Source: a virus. From it: a DNA stretch of 32,208 bases. Under the pieces are notes generated by a model. That model ran no database searches, was not told the DNA's origin, and worked only from the letters and a program-made list of their open reading frames with translations. A program made the position numbers and the translations under genes. Shown here piece by piece: positions 23,901 through 31,342 of the stretch. Every line of letters begins with the position of its first letter. Position 1 is the stretch's first letter. Location: the IMG/VR virus record IMGVR_UViG_3300017992_000058, positions 1 to 32,208 of that record, one strand, 5' to 3'.

Positions 23901-23941
23901 AAAAAGGGAGACCGGGCGTTTCCGCCCAAATCTCCCTTTTT
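23901..23941 (-). terminator. Two-tier hairpin with GAAA loop in the protease leader
   Basis: An 11-base outer stem (AAAAAGGGAGA at 23901-23911 with TCTCCCTTTTT at 23931-23941) encloses a 5-base inner stem (23914-23918 with 23923-23927). On the minus strand the loop reads GAAA, a GNRA tetraloop, and the 3' arm ends in five U residues. It lies between the promoter and the protease ATG, so it could act as an attenuator or a terminator of transcripts from the upstream genes. Almost symmetrical, so it may also work from the other side. Confidence 0.75.
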
Positions 23942-23982
23942 GGAGTCTCTGCGTTCGATCTGGTTACGCAAGCACGCTACTT

Positions 23983-23992
23983 ATTCTAGAAT
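23983..23992. promoter_or_regulatory. ATTCTAGAAT palindrome overlapping the -10 box and start site
   Basis: A perfect 10-base palindrome overlapping the edge of the TATAAT box (23991-23996) and the expected transcription start. A bound protein here would block the promoter. A second copy lies 66 bases upstream, centre to centre. Confidence 0.5.
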
Positions 23993-24020
23993 TATAAGTC
24001 AAGCCTTTTTCATATGTCAA
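23991..24020 (-). promoter_or_regulatory. Consensus sigma70-type promoter for the head genes
   Basis: On the minus strand a perfect TTGACA (24015-24020) and a perfect TATAAT (23991-23996) are separated by 18 bases. This fits the bacterial housekeeping promoter consensus and would be read by the host RNA polymerase. It drives the protease, scaffold and capsid genes. Perfect boxes are unusual within a phage structural cluster, where transcription is often late and activator-dependent. Confidence 0.8.
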
Positions 24021-24048
24021 ATCCGGGACCTGGACACTAAAAAGGGTA

Positions 24049-24058
24049 ATTCTAGAAA
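24049..24058. promoter_or_regulatory. TTCTAGAA palindrome upstream of the promoter
   Basis: An 8-base perfect palindrome (24050-24057) 29 bases upstream of the -35 box. With the copy at 23983-23992 it brackets the promoter, a layout seen where two operator-bound repressors interact across a loop. Confidence 0.4.
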
Positions 24059-24064
24059 TTCGAA

Positions 24065-24289
24065 CTACTTAGCTGGGCTTTTGCGAAGAAAAAGACGAGG
24101 ATTTTGAGCCTTGTAGAGGTCCAGCTTGTCCAGTTTGATGGGTACAGGAAGCTCAGCACCACAGCCCTTGCATATAGCAACCGCTTGATCCCCCTTGAAG
24201 ACCAAGATTTTTGATCTTACTTTGGTCGCTGCTCCTGCTGACTTGATCAGCACTTCACCGCAGCGACATACGAGTATGTGCTGTAGCAT
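24065..24289 (-). CDS. Com-like small zinc-ribbon protein
   Basis: A 74-residue protein with CRCGEVLIKSAG and ICKGCGAELP (C8, C10, C40, C43), resembling the Mu Com family of small zinc-binding translation regulators that lie near Mu F-type genes in many phages. The start codon overlaps the stop of the 1550-aa gene (TAATG), indicating coupled translation. It is the last gene before the regulatory spacer at 23886-24064, so it may instead be a nucleic-acid-binding head protein. In Mu, Com activates translation of the DNA modification gene mom; no mom-like gene is seen here. Confidence 0.6.
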   Translation of the reverse strand: MLQHILVCRCGEVLIKSAGAATKVRSKILVFKGDQAVAICKGCGAELPVPIKLDKLDLYKAQNPRLFLRKSPAK

Positions 24290-27200
24290 TACACAGCTTC
24301 CAAAGGCTCTGAGGACGCGTCCGCCTCCTCGTCCTCAGTCTCAGTAGGGTTGACGATCTCAGGCTCGTGCGTAGAGCGTTCCGGCATAAGATCAGCCCGC
24401 TCCTTGTCCTCCCTGTGGGTAGTGCGCTCAAGGCCATGCCAGTGAGCGTGGTGCTCGTGTAGCGGGTATTCGTGCAGCCACTGACTGAACAGCTCCTCTT
24501 CGGCGGTCCTCTCTGGCTTGTCCAGTGACACCGCCCAGACATGGGACTTGATCATCTGAGGTCTGTCCTTCGTGGCCTTGACCTTCTTGATGAACTTCTC
24601 CATTGGAATAGCGCTGACGGCTCCGAAGAACCTCGGGTTGTCGTACTGCTTCTTGTAGTCCTTCTCGACCTGCTTAGGATCGTCCCAGCCCAGGAACACC
24701 TTGTCTTCATCGAACTTGGTGAAGTCGGGGGCCTTCATCTGATGGACCACGTAGGCTGTTTTTGCCTCCTGGTTCGGTCCAAGGTAGACATCAACGTGGT
24801 CCCCGTCTGTGCCCATCGAGCCCAGGATGTAGCCGTAGTCGAACCGCATCTTGGTCTCGCCGCTCTGCTTGTTGTGCGGGTCGTACCACTTCCGGACTGA
24901 TCCTGCCTTGTTCTCGATCGAGATCTTGAGTCCTTGGAACTCCGTACGGCCTTGGAGCTTATAGCTCTTGGACAGCTTGTCCTTCTTGCGCGTATGTTCG
25001 CAGTGCCCTCTGGGCTCTCCGCACTGCTCGCAGGCCCCTTGAGCCTTGGCCACCTGGTAGCGCTTCGCTGCCGCCGCCAGGAACATCGCCTCGACCGCTA
25101 TAGGGTCAATGTACCTCTCCACCGTGTGGGGGTCGTTTCCGGTCATCTTGGCTACGTTCTGGACCGCTTCCGACCGCAGTTCCTGCAAGTGCCGAACGGT
25201 GTACTCCATGTCCTTCCGCTGGACGAGCTTCTGGAACTCGCGAGAGAACAACTCCGTGTTGTTGTAGGTCTCCAGATCAGACGGCAAAACCCCAAACTGA
25301 CTCTGCATGAATCGATTCAGAGTTACAAGATCAATGGCCCCTCCGTCCATCGCAAACAGGACGTCGTTGGGCTCCTTGTCCTGCATCAGCTCCTGCAGTA
25401 CCTGCAACACCTGGTTGTCCATGACCGCTCGGGCCTTACCCATCCCGATGTGGAAGGTCACCACGTTGCCACTGATCTTGACGTCTTCGACCTCCAGATT
25501 CTCCAACGCGTCCACCGGCAGCTTAGCCTGATCGAGCAGCGCCAAAAACAGACCCACAGCACGATCGGCTGGACTATCCGACACCAACCGCTGGTGATAG
25601 TGGGCTCTGATCTTCGGAAGCTGCGCATCCACGTACCGAATCGCATTGTTACGATGCATCTTGGGATCAGTCACCTGGTCCCTATGCAGGTACGCGTATC
25701 GCTTGCTGCCCGAATCAGGATCGGTGTAGCGTTTGACCCAATGGTTGCCCGTGACCTTCTCAGGGCTGTAGTCGGGGTTGTCTTCGACATCCTCCGCGTT
25801 CGGCGGGATCGGCGCATGCAACTTGCGCCCCTGCTCGTCGAACAGATTCGGGTGTGTCTCGGGGCTGGGCTCGTGGTCGTGGATCGACGGGTCACCTAGC
25901 TCAGGTACATGCTCCTCATGATCGGGGGGAGCATTCGTCCCGTGAACGATGTTGCCCCCTTCGCCCGCCTCGTAGAGGTAGCGGTAGGCTCCAGGCTCGC
26001 CCACACGCCCAACGTAGTTGGCATCAGGATACTGACGGAGCATATCCTCAGGAGAGGCCTCTCCTGGCCCGTCTGCAGGCGTCCCGCCCTCGGTCTGGTC
26101 CAGCTGCTGTGCCTGCTGGTCGGCCTGCGGGAATCCCTCCTGAGCCTTCGAGAGCGCTTTTACAGCCTTCTCGGTCTTGCCTGCCTTGTACAACTTGCGC
26201 TGGATATGCCGACGGGCCTCCTCGGTGTGCGGCAGCTCCTCAAGCACAGGATGCGCAGGGTCGTCCGTCAGGCCATGCCGAGGGTCCGACCATTTGTCGT
26301 GCCAATCGTTGACGTCTAGTGGGTGTCCTGTACCCTCCATCATGCCCGTTTTGATCTCGGCCAAGTGTCTCCCCGCACCCACAATGGCTGCCACCTTGTG
26401 TTCAAAGGCCTGCATCATCTTCTGGTGGCCTTCAGCATGCTTGGGATCAGTAGGGGCAGGCATCGACTGCATCGACTGCAAAGCCGTGTGGGTCGTCTCT
26501 CCCATGTGTTTCAGCTTGGCCAAGTGCCGATCCACATAGTCGCCCGCCTCGCCGTGGTCGGCATCAGGAGCGCCCGTCCCTGCCTCGATCGCATGACTGC
26601 GAGCGCGTTGCCTGTCACCTGCCTGCTCACCCGCCTCGCCACCGATCTCCTTCCCGCTGCCCATCTCGACGTTCTCATGCAGCTTGATCGTATCGGCCAA
26701 GACACGCTTCTGCCCATTCATCAGGTAGTTGAACAGGTAGGTTCCGAAGCGCTTGCCCTGCCTGGGATCACAGTTGTGCAGCGCCTGAGTGATCGCCCGT
26801 GTGATCGTGCGCTTGGTCAGCGCCTCCACGACGTTGTCTCTCGTCTTGCTGCGCAGCTTGTACATCTTCTCCGGGCGACGCTTGTTGACCAAATGATCGA
26901 TGAGGTACGCACCAATGGCGTGCGACAAGCCCTCATGCTCCTTTGTCAGACGCGTGACGAACTTCTCATGCGTTTTCTTGTCGGGGAAGTGAACTTGCCA
27001 CACTTTGCGCTGACCTACACGGCGCTCCGACTCCGCAGCCTCTGGAGCCTTGCCAGTCTCCCCACTGATCTCCTCTTGGACGCCTTCGGTAGGAGCCATA
27101 TAAGGCACCTCAATCCGCCTGCGAGGCACCCCATCCTGCTCGACCTTGTCAGTCCACTCAAAGTCAGGATCGTTTCGAGGCTTGAGCAGTCGCTTCTTCT

Positions 27201-28941
27201 TGTCCTCGCCCGTATCGAGACCAGCTTCGCGCCGCTGGGCCTGCTTCTCCTTGCGAATCATGTTCTGGAAGGCCTGGACGTTTTCCGATCCCTGATGCCA
27301 CTCGCCAACACCGATGGTCTTGCCCTTGCGCTTGACCTCGCGAGAGTGTGGGCTATGGGTCATGTAGCGTACGCGAAGCCTTCCGCGCTGCTCTCCCTTG
27401 GCGCGCGAGCGCTCTCCCAGCAAATCCCAAGCCTCGTCCCGGGACACACCCAGCGCGCTAAAGTCCTCCTTGGTCAAGTCCTTCAGGTCTGATCTCTTGT
27501 TGATCCCTCCCTCACTGAGCTTCGAGAGCAGCTCCTGACGGTCCTTGTCTACGCCTCGGGTAGTCTCGCCCTCGTCTTTGGCTCGAATCTTGGGCTCCAT
27601 GTACTGCATGAAAGGGTTGCCGTGGATATCGAAGACGGTGTTGACGTGGTTCCGGCGAATATGATCCTCGAACGACCCCCACTTGCTCGGGCTCTTGTCG
27701 AGTTTGGTGGTCTTGCCCAATTTGATCTTATCCAGATCCTCCTCGACACCACCTGTGGGATCAGTATGCAACTCCATGGGGGAACGATCGAGGTTGCCTC
27801 GCTTGTTGGGTCCCTTGATGTGCAGGATGTGGGGCACTTCATCGAAGTCCTGCTTCTCATCGTTCCAGGAGTTGGGGTCCTTGATCATGACCCGAAGACG
27901 CCCTGGCTCCTCCAACCGCTTCTGACGCGCGTGGTCGAAAGCAGCCTTCGGATTCTCCAGAGTAGGGTCGCTCCCCGTGGGGACTGCATCGCCGTGCCAG
28001 TCGGGGTGAACGGGGACCGTGTGGCCTCCCTGGTGCCCACTGTGCTCGAAGCCATGGTGGGAGCCGTGAACGCCGTTGGTGTAGGTGTACTTCCAACTTC
28101 CATCAGGCCCCATCTCACGATAAACGTAGAGGTGCCCCGGGATCACTTCGCCCTTGTGAGCCTTCTCCAGAATCTGGTGTACAGGATCAAACGTCACGTC
28201 GCTCTGGAGCCACCTGTAGTGATCGAGAAAAGCCTTCTCCAAGGTACCCCACGACTTCAAGATCTTGGCACCCTCCTCCATAACCTTCTCAGGCTGACCC
28301 GCGAAAATGAAGCGCCGCAAATACTGCCATGGAGCGCCTTCCTTGGGCACCTTGAACCCCACGACCTCAGACCATGGCTGCTGCTTATTCTTCTCGTCCC
28401 GAATCGGTGAGGGAGCGATGGCGGGAGGTGGTTGGTTCGGCTGCGTGTCGAGAGGGTCACCATTCCAGGTCCGAGGCTGATAGTCCTCCAGCGTGTCTAC
28501 AGGAGAAACCTGGAAGGCAGCAAAGGGGCCTGCCGACTTGGCTGCATCACCCTCTGCCTCGGCCTCCATCGCAGCTTCATCAGCTACTGCGGCTTCGCCG
28601 CCAGCCTCCTCCAGCTGCATTGCAGCCTCTTCTTCCTGAAGGTCTTTCTCCCCCGACTCCTCCAACTCCTCACGCTTCTCTTCCCGCTTGCGCTGAAGCT
28701 CCTCGGGATCACCACCACGGAACTCCCCAGACTCCGAGCCAGCTTCGGCCTTGGTTAGCTCCAGCATCGAGCGCAAGAGGTCGTCGGCCTCGCCCGTAGC
28801 CTCCTGCTCCTCGCGCTTCTCTTCCCGCTTCAGCTGAAGCTCCTCAGGATCACCACCGCGAAAATCACCATCGCCTTCGCCCTTCCCAACCCTACCAGCC
28901 TTCAGCAGTACAGCGATACCTGCTTTGATCTTGGCACTCAT
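24289..28941 (-). CDS. 1550-aa multidomain virion protein with TopIB-like and pyrophosphatase-like domains
   Basis: A giant protein next to the Mu F gene, probably packaged in the head or ejected. Residues 25-50 and 72-97 are an acidic repeat (RGGDPEELQ). Residues 705-750 contain CDPRQGKRFGTYLFNYL, like sigma70 region 2. Residues about 1066-1290 resemble topoisomerase IB: SKRYAYLHRD, LPKIRAHY, LFLALLDQAK, then TGNDPHTVERYIDP with the candidate catalytic Tyr1277. The Lys1169 position is kept, but the two arginine positions appear as Pro1142 and Glu1224, so catalysis is doubtful. C1304/C1307/C1314 with nearby histidines form a knuckle. Residues 1335-1460 resemble the InPase domain of phage polyvalent proteins, with FDYGYILGS and DGDHVDV (Asp1379, 1381, 1384). 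AGGAG precedes the ATG, which overlaps the Mu F stop. Fold calls are by eye. Confidence 0.75.
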   Translation of the reverse strand: MSAKIKAGIAVLLKAGRVGKGEGDGDFRGGDPEELQLKREEKREEQEATGEADDLLRSMLELTKAEAGSESGEFRGGDPEELQRKREEKREELEESGEKDLQEEEAAMQLEEAGGEAAVADEAAMEAEAEGDAAKSAGPFAAFQVSPVDTLEDYQPRTWNGDPLDTQPNQPPPAIAPSPIRDEKNKQQPWSEVVGFKVPKEGAPWQYLRRFIFAGQPEKVMEEGAKILKSWGTLEKAFLDHYRWLQSDVTFDPVHQILEKAHKGEVIPGHLYVYREMGPDGSWKYTYTNGVHGSHHGFEHSGHQGGHTVPVHPDWHGDAVPTGSDPTLENPKAAFDHARQKRLEEPGRLRVMIKDPNSWNDEKQDFDEVPHILHIKGPNKRGNLDRSPMELHTDPTGGVEEDLDKIKLGKTTKLDKSPSKWGSFEDHIRRNHVNTVFDIHGNPFMQYMEPKIRAKDEGETTRGVDKDRQELLSKLSEGGINKRSDLKDLTKEDFSALGVSRDEAWDLLGERSRAKGEQRGRLRVRYMTHSPHSREVKRKGKTIGVGEWHQGSENVQAFQNMIRKEKQAQRREAGLDTGEDKKKRLLKPRNDPDFEWTDKVEQDGVPRRRIEVPYMAPTEGVQEEISGETGKAPEAAESERRVGQRKVWQVHFPDKKTHEKFVTRLTKEHEGLSHAIGAYLIDHLVNKRRPEKMYKLRSKTRDNVVEALTKRTITRAITQALHNCDPRQGKRFGTYLFNYLMNGQKRVLADTIKLHENVEMGSGKEIGGEAGEQAGDRQRARSHAIEAGTGAPDADHGEAGDYVDRHLAKLKHMGETTHTALQSMQSMPAPTDPKHAEGHQKMMQAFEHKVAAIVGAGRHLAEIKTGMMEGTGHPLDVNDWHDKWSDPRHGLTDDPAHPVLEELPHTEEARRHIQRKLYKAGKTEKAVKALSKAQEGFPQADQQAQQLDQTEGGTPADGPGEASPEDMLRQYPDANYVGRVGEPGAYRYLYEAGEGGNIVHGTNAPPDHEEHVPELGDPSIHDHEPSPETHPNLFDEQGRKLHAPIPPNAEDVEDNPDYSPEKVTGNHWVKRYTDPDSGSKRYAYLHRDQVTDPKMHRNNAIRYVDAQLPKIRAHYHQRLVSDSPADRAVGLFLALLDQAKLPVDALENLEVEDVKISGNVVTFHIGMGKARAVMDNQVLQVLQELMQDKEPNDVLFAMDGGAIDLVTLNRFMQSQFGVLPSDLETYNNTELFSREFQKLVQRKDMEYTVRHLQELRSEAVQNVAKMTGNDPHTVERYIDPIAVEAMFLAAAAKRYQVAKAQGACEQCGEPRGHCEHTRKKDKLSKSYKLQGRTEFQGLKISIENKAGSVRKWYDPHNKQSGETKMRFDYGYILGSMGTDGDHVDVYLGPNQEAKTAYVVHQMKAPDFTKFDEDKVFLGWDDPKQVEKDYKKQYDNPRFFGAVSAIPMEKFIKKVKATKDRPQMIKSHVWAVSLDKPERTAEEELFSQWLHEYPLHEHHAHWHGLERTTHREDKERADLMPERSTHEPEIVNPTETEDEEADASSEPLEAV
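28666..28869. repeat. Two direct repeats in the N-terminus of the 1550-aa gene
   Basis: Two ~63-base imperfect copies (28666-28728 and 28807-28869), 141 bases apart in the same reading frame, each encoding RGGDPEELQxKREEKREE. The spacing of 47 codons keeps the frame. The repeat probably arose by duplication and makes a charged, possibly coiled region. Confidence 0.8.
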
Positions 28942-30122
28942 GATGCAAGCTCCTGGTGGCCTGTGTCTTCCTCTGCCAGTTCGTAGGCCCGCTCCAGCGC
29001 GGCGATCTCAAGGTCTTCCAGTTGGTAGTAAAGATCGTAGTCGTCGCGGTGCATGTTCTTCAGAGACTCGATGATCTCCAGATGCTTGTGGAGCATGGCA
29101 GGAGACACCGCCCCACGAATCTCTTCCTCCGTAGGCATCGCCACCTCTTTAGAACTCGCCAGCAGTTGGTGAGGATTGGCTTTCAGCACATCGATACCCT
29201 TCTTAACAGAGGATTTCATTCTTGCCCTCGCTCTTTCAACGACCTTTGACGGATCGAACAACTCCATCTTCCCATCTTCCCATCCCCAACCCCTTGGAAT
29301 ATACCTGATCCTGCAAAAGCAGTGTGGGTGCAGAGGAGGCACGACTGGCCTCGCATTCGCACGCCAAGGACGAATATAGTTTGATCCTGAGTTTGACAAC
29401 AATTCCGACAGCTTGAACACCTTGGGGTTGCCACTACGGTCCAAGTACAGGCGCCTGCAGTCCTCACACGCCCCAGGATCAGGCACAACCGAGACCTGGC
29501 TGTCCTCGCCCTCTGCGAACTTATACACATCGATCTTGCCCAGAATTGCAGAGACCACACCATTCTGACGGGCAGCGTGCAGTTCGGTCGAGGCTACGCG
29601 AAGCCAGTTGCGTTTGTACTCCCCGGTCTTGAGGGCCATGTCCTCGGCCACCTGCCGGAAGTTCCGGCTTACCTCGACACCGACCTTCACTTCGTCCTTT
29701 ATGATCTCCTTGACGTGGGACTCGTCGATAGCTCTCTGTGTAGCTGTCGCCAGCGACTCGAAGAGTCCGTCGCGAATCTCATCCTCCAGTCCCCGAAGAA
29801 CCGTAAAAGCAGATAGCTCAGAGGCCTCAATCTGGAGTTTCTCCACATCCGTATGCTTAGCTGCAGCCGCCTCGACAAGATCATCCCACTTCAAACCCTT
29901 CCACTCGGCCTCTTTGAGCAAAGCTTCGAGCTTGCCCAGGACGAAGGCGTACTTGATGGCAGACGCCTGCGTGTCCATAGGCAAGATGCCCTTGGCCTTC
30001 AATGCGTTTAGGTCAGCTTCGGAGACGTACCGCGTACCAAAGAGACGCCACGTTATCCACGTAACGTGCTGGCGTATGATCTTCGCCAGCTTCTCAATTT
30101 GGTCCTTGGTGAGGATAGCCAT
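28938..30122 (-). CDS. Mu F-like minor head / head morphogenesis protein
   Basis: A 394-residue protein of the Mu gpF/SPP1 gp7-type family, which is involved in head morphogenesis and is commonly packaged or associated with the portal. The signature region runs from about residue 150 to 275: a VSRNFRQVAEDMAL helix, RVASTELHAARQNG, CEDCRRLYLD (C219, C222), and PLHPHCFCRIRYIP (H265, H267, C268, C270), a probable zinc site. The N-terminus (1-145) is helical and the C-terminus is acidic. The stop overlaps the next start (ATGA), so it is coupled to the 1550-aa protein. The ribosome site is weak. Assignment is fairly secure. Confidence 0.8.
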   Translation of the reverse strand: MAILTKDQIEKLAKIIRQHVTWITWRLFGTRYVSEADLNALKAKGILPMDTQASAIKYAFVLGKLEALLKEAEWKGLKWDDLVEAAAAKHTDVEKLQIEASELSAFTVLRGLEDEIRDGLFESLATATQRAIDESHVKEIIKDEVKVGVEVSRNFRQVAEDMALKTGEYKRNWLRVASTELHAARQNGVVSAILGKIDVYKFAEGEDSQVSVVPDPGACEDCRRLYLDRSGNPKVFKLSELLSNSGSNYIRPWRANARPVVPPLHPHCFCRIRYIPRGWGWEDGKMELFDPSKVVERARARMKSSVKKGIDVLKANPHQLLASSKEVAMPTEEEIRGAVSPAMLHKHLEIIESLKNMHRDDYDLYYQLEDLEIAALERAYELAEEDTGHQELAS

Positions 30123-30131
30123 GTCATCAGA

Positions 30132-30848
30132 CTAAGCAGTAGCAAGCATCTCGTTGATCATGTTCAGGGACTTTACCGTCTTTGCTTCGCGTTGTGTCGT
30201 GGACAGCGGCTGAAACGCTGGAGACGGAGAAGGCTGCCCTTTTGGTGCGATCTCACGACCTACCGACGACGCCGTCATTGGGCCTTGGGGAGAGCCTCCA
30301 AACAACTGCCCACCCTCACCACCATAGGCTGGAAGCACAGGTTTAGGGCTCTGCTGCGCCCCGGGGAGGTCAGGCTTCGTCGCCATGGTCTCTCCGAGCT
30401 GCGGCTGTGCTGCTTGCTGACGGAGGGCGTGGGGAGCCGCTGCTCGGGTCTCCGTACCTGGCTGTCCCTCCTTACCGACAGGCTGTCCAAACCTCTCCAT
30501 AATCTGAGAGCCAGGCTTCGCCAGCTGACGGCTACCTTCTGGAGCGATTGGTTGGAACTGCACTTGAGCACCAGGCTTCGCCAGCTGTCGCGCCCCACTG
30601 AACGGCTGCGACAGGTGAGCCATCGTGCCCGCACCAGGCGTGCCCATGGGGTGCGTGGTCGCCCCAGGCGCATAGAGCGGCATACCACTTGGGCTCGTCT
30701 CGCCCGTAGGCACCTTCGCCAACTGGCGACCTGTAAACGGCATCAGGGGTCTCCCAGGCACCGTGGACTTCGGGACCTCGCCCGTAGGTTGACGAGCAAG
30801 CTGCGCTTTGTCCATCATGGCCTTCAGCATCGCCAATGATCTTTCCAT
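30132..30848 (-). CDS. Disordered Pro/Gly/Gln-rich protein with RQLAK repeats
   Basis: A 238-residue low-complexity protein, rich in Pro, Gly, Gln and Ala. The motif RQLAK recurs three times (GRQLAKVPTGE, ARQLAKPGAQ, SRQLAKPGSQ), with related LARQPTGE near the start. Short helices lie at both ends. The ATG directly follows the previous stop (TAGATG), with GGAGGA in the end of that gene as ribosome site. It may be a flexible linker or an internal head component that is cut during maturation; no family was recognised. Confidence 0.65.
   Translation of the reverse strand: MERSLAMLKAMMDKAQLARQPTGEVPKSTVPGRPLMPFTGRQLAKVPTGETSPSGMPLYAPGATTHPMGTPGAGTMAHLSQPFSGARQLAKPGAQVQFQPIAPEGSRQLAKPGSQIMERFGQPVGKEGQPGTETRAAAPHALRQQAAQPQLGETMATKPDLPGAQQSPKPVLPAYGGEGGQLFGGSPQGPMTASSVGREIAPKGQPSPSPAFQPLSTTQREAKTVKSLNMINEMLATA
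30511..30587. repeat. 17-base direct repeat encoding the RQLAK motif
   Basis: The 17-mer CCAGGCTTCGCCAGCTG occurs at 30511-30527 and 30571-30587, exactly 60 bases apart. It encodes the QLAKPG portion of two of the RQLAK repeats. The exact spacing of 20 codons indicates duplication of a 20-residue unit. Confidence 0.8.
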
Positions 30849-31151
30849 CTAGTCCTCCATCAGCTTCTGCAGTCGGGTCAGCGTCTCTCGGTAACCGACA
30901 TTCAGCTTGTTGGCCTTCCTCAGCGCGGCACGCAGGCTACCTGTCTCAGCGCCCAACCCTCGCGTCACATTCCTCCCTCGCGTCATGATCGCCACCGCCA
31001 GAAGTTGACCACCGTCCCGCATCAGGCGCAGCGCCGCGTCCTGAGTCATCTGGTACTGCGTCATCAAGATCTGCAGCACCTGTCGCCCTTCAGGCGACAT
31101 GGTCTGCTTGAGCCGCGCCTTATTGATCGCTGTCAGGGGCGAGGACTTCAT
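30849..31151 (-). CDS. Small helical protein
   Basis: A 100-residue, basic, helical protein (TAINKARLKQTMSPEGRQVL, then RAALRKANKLNVGYRETLTR). Its first 32 bases overlap the end of the 66-aa gene before it, which is a longer overlap than elsewhere in the window, and its end supplies the ribosome site of the following gene. A head-assembly or DNA-packaging accessory role is inferred from position only. Confidence 0.65.
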   Translation of the reverse strand: MKSSPLTAINKARLKQTMSPEGRQVLQILMTQYQMTQDAALRLMRDGGQLLAVAIMTRGRNVTRGLGAETGSLRAALRKANKLNVGYRETLTRLQKLMED

Positions 31152-31320
31152 TGATCTCTCTCAGCAAGCTCTCCAGCATAGTGTCCATGGCGTCGTTGAC
31201 CTCCTTCACCAGCTTCCGTGCAGCCGGATTCTGACGTTGGAAGTCGGTCTCGGCCTTGGGCGCCTTAGCTTCTAGTGCTGCCTCTGCCGGGGACACTACG
31301 CGGCCCCCGCGTATTGCCAT
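31120..31320 (-). CDS. Small helical protein
   Basis: A 66-residue protein with VVSPAEAALEAKAPKAETDF and a helix ending ESLLREINEVLAPDSDQ. It overlaps the next gene by 32 bases. The ribosome site is weak (GGAA). No family was recognised. It probably functions with the overlapping gene. Confidence 0.6.
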   Translation of the reverse strand: MAIRGGRVVSPAEAALEAKAPKAETDFQRQNPAARKLVKEVNDAMDTMLESLLREINEVLAPDSDQ

Positions 31321-31342
31321 CGTTTTCCATTCAAAATTCTAC

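Noticed and set aside
26323-27492. Plus-strand open frame (389 codons) antisense to the 1550-aa gene
   Set aside because: No ribosome site, no recognised motif, and opposite to a well-supported coding frame.
24289-28941. Active topoisomerase IB
   Set aside because: Two of the expected catalytic arginines appear replaced (Pro1142, Glu1224), so only a fold-level claim is made.
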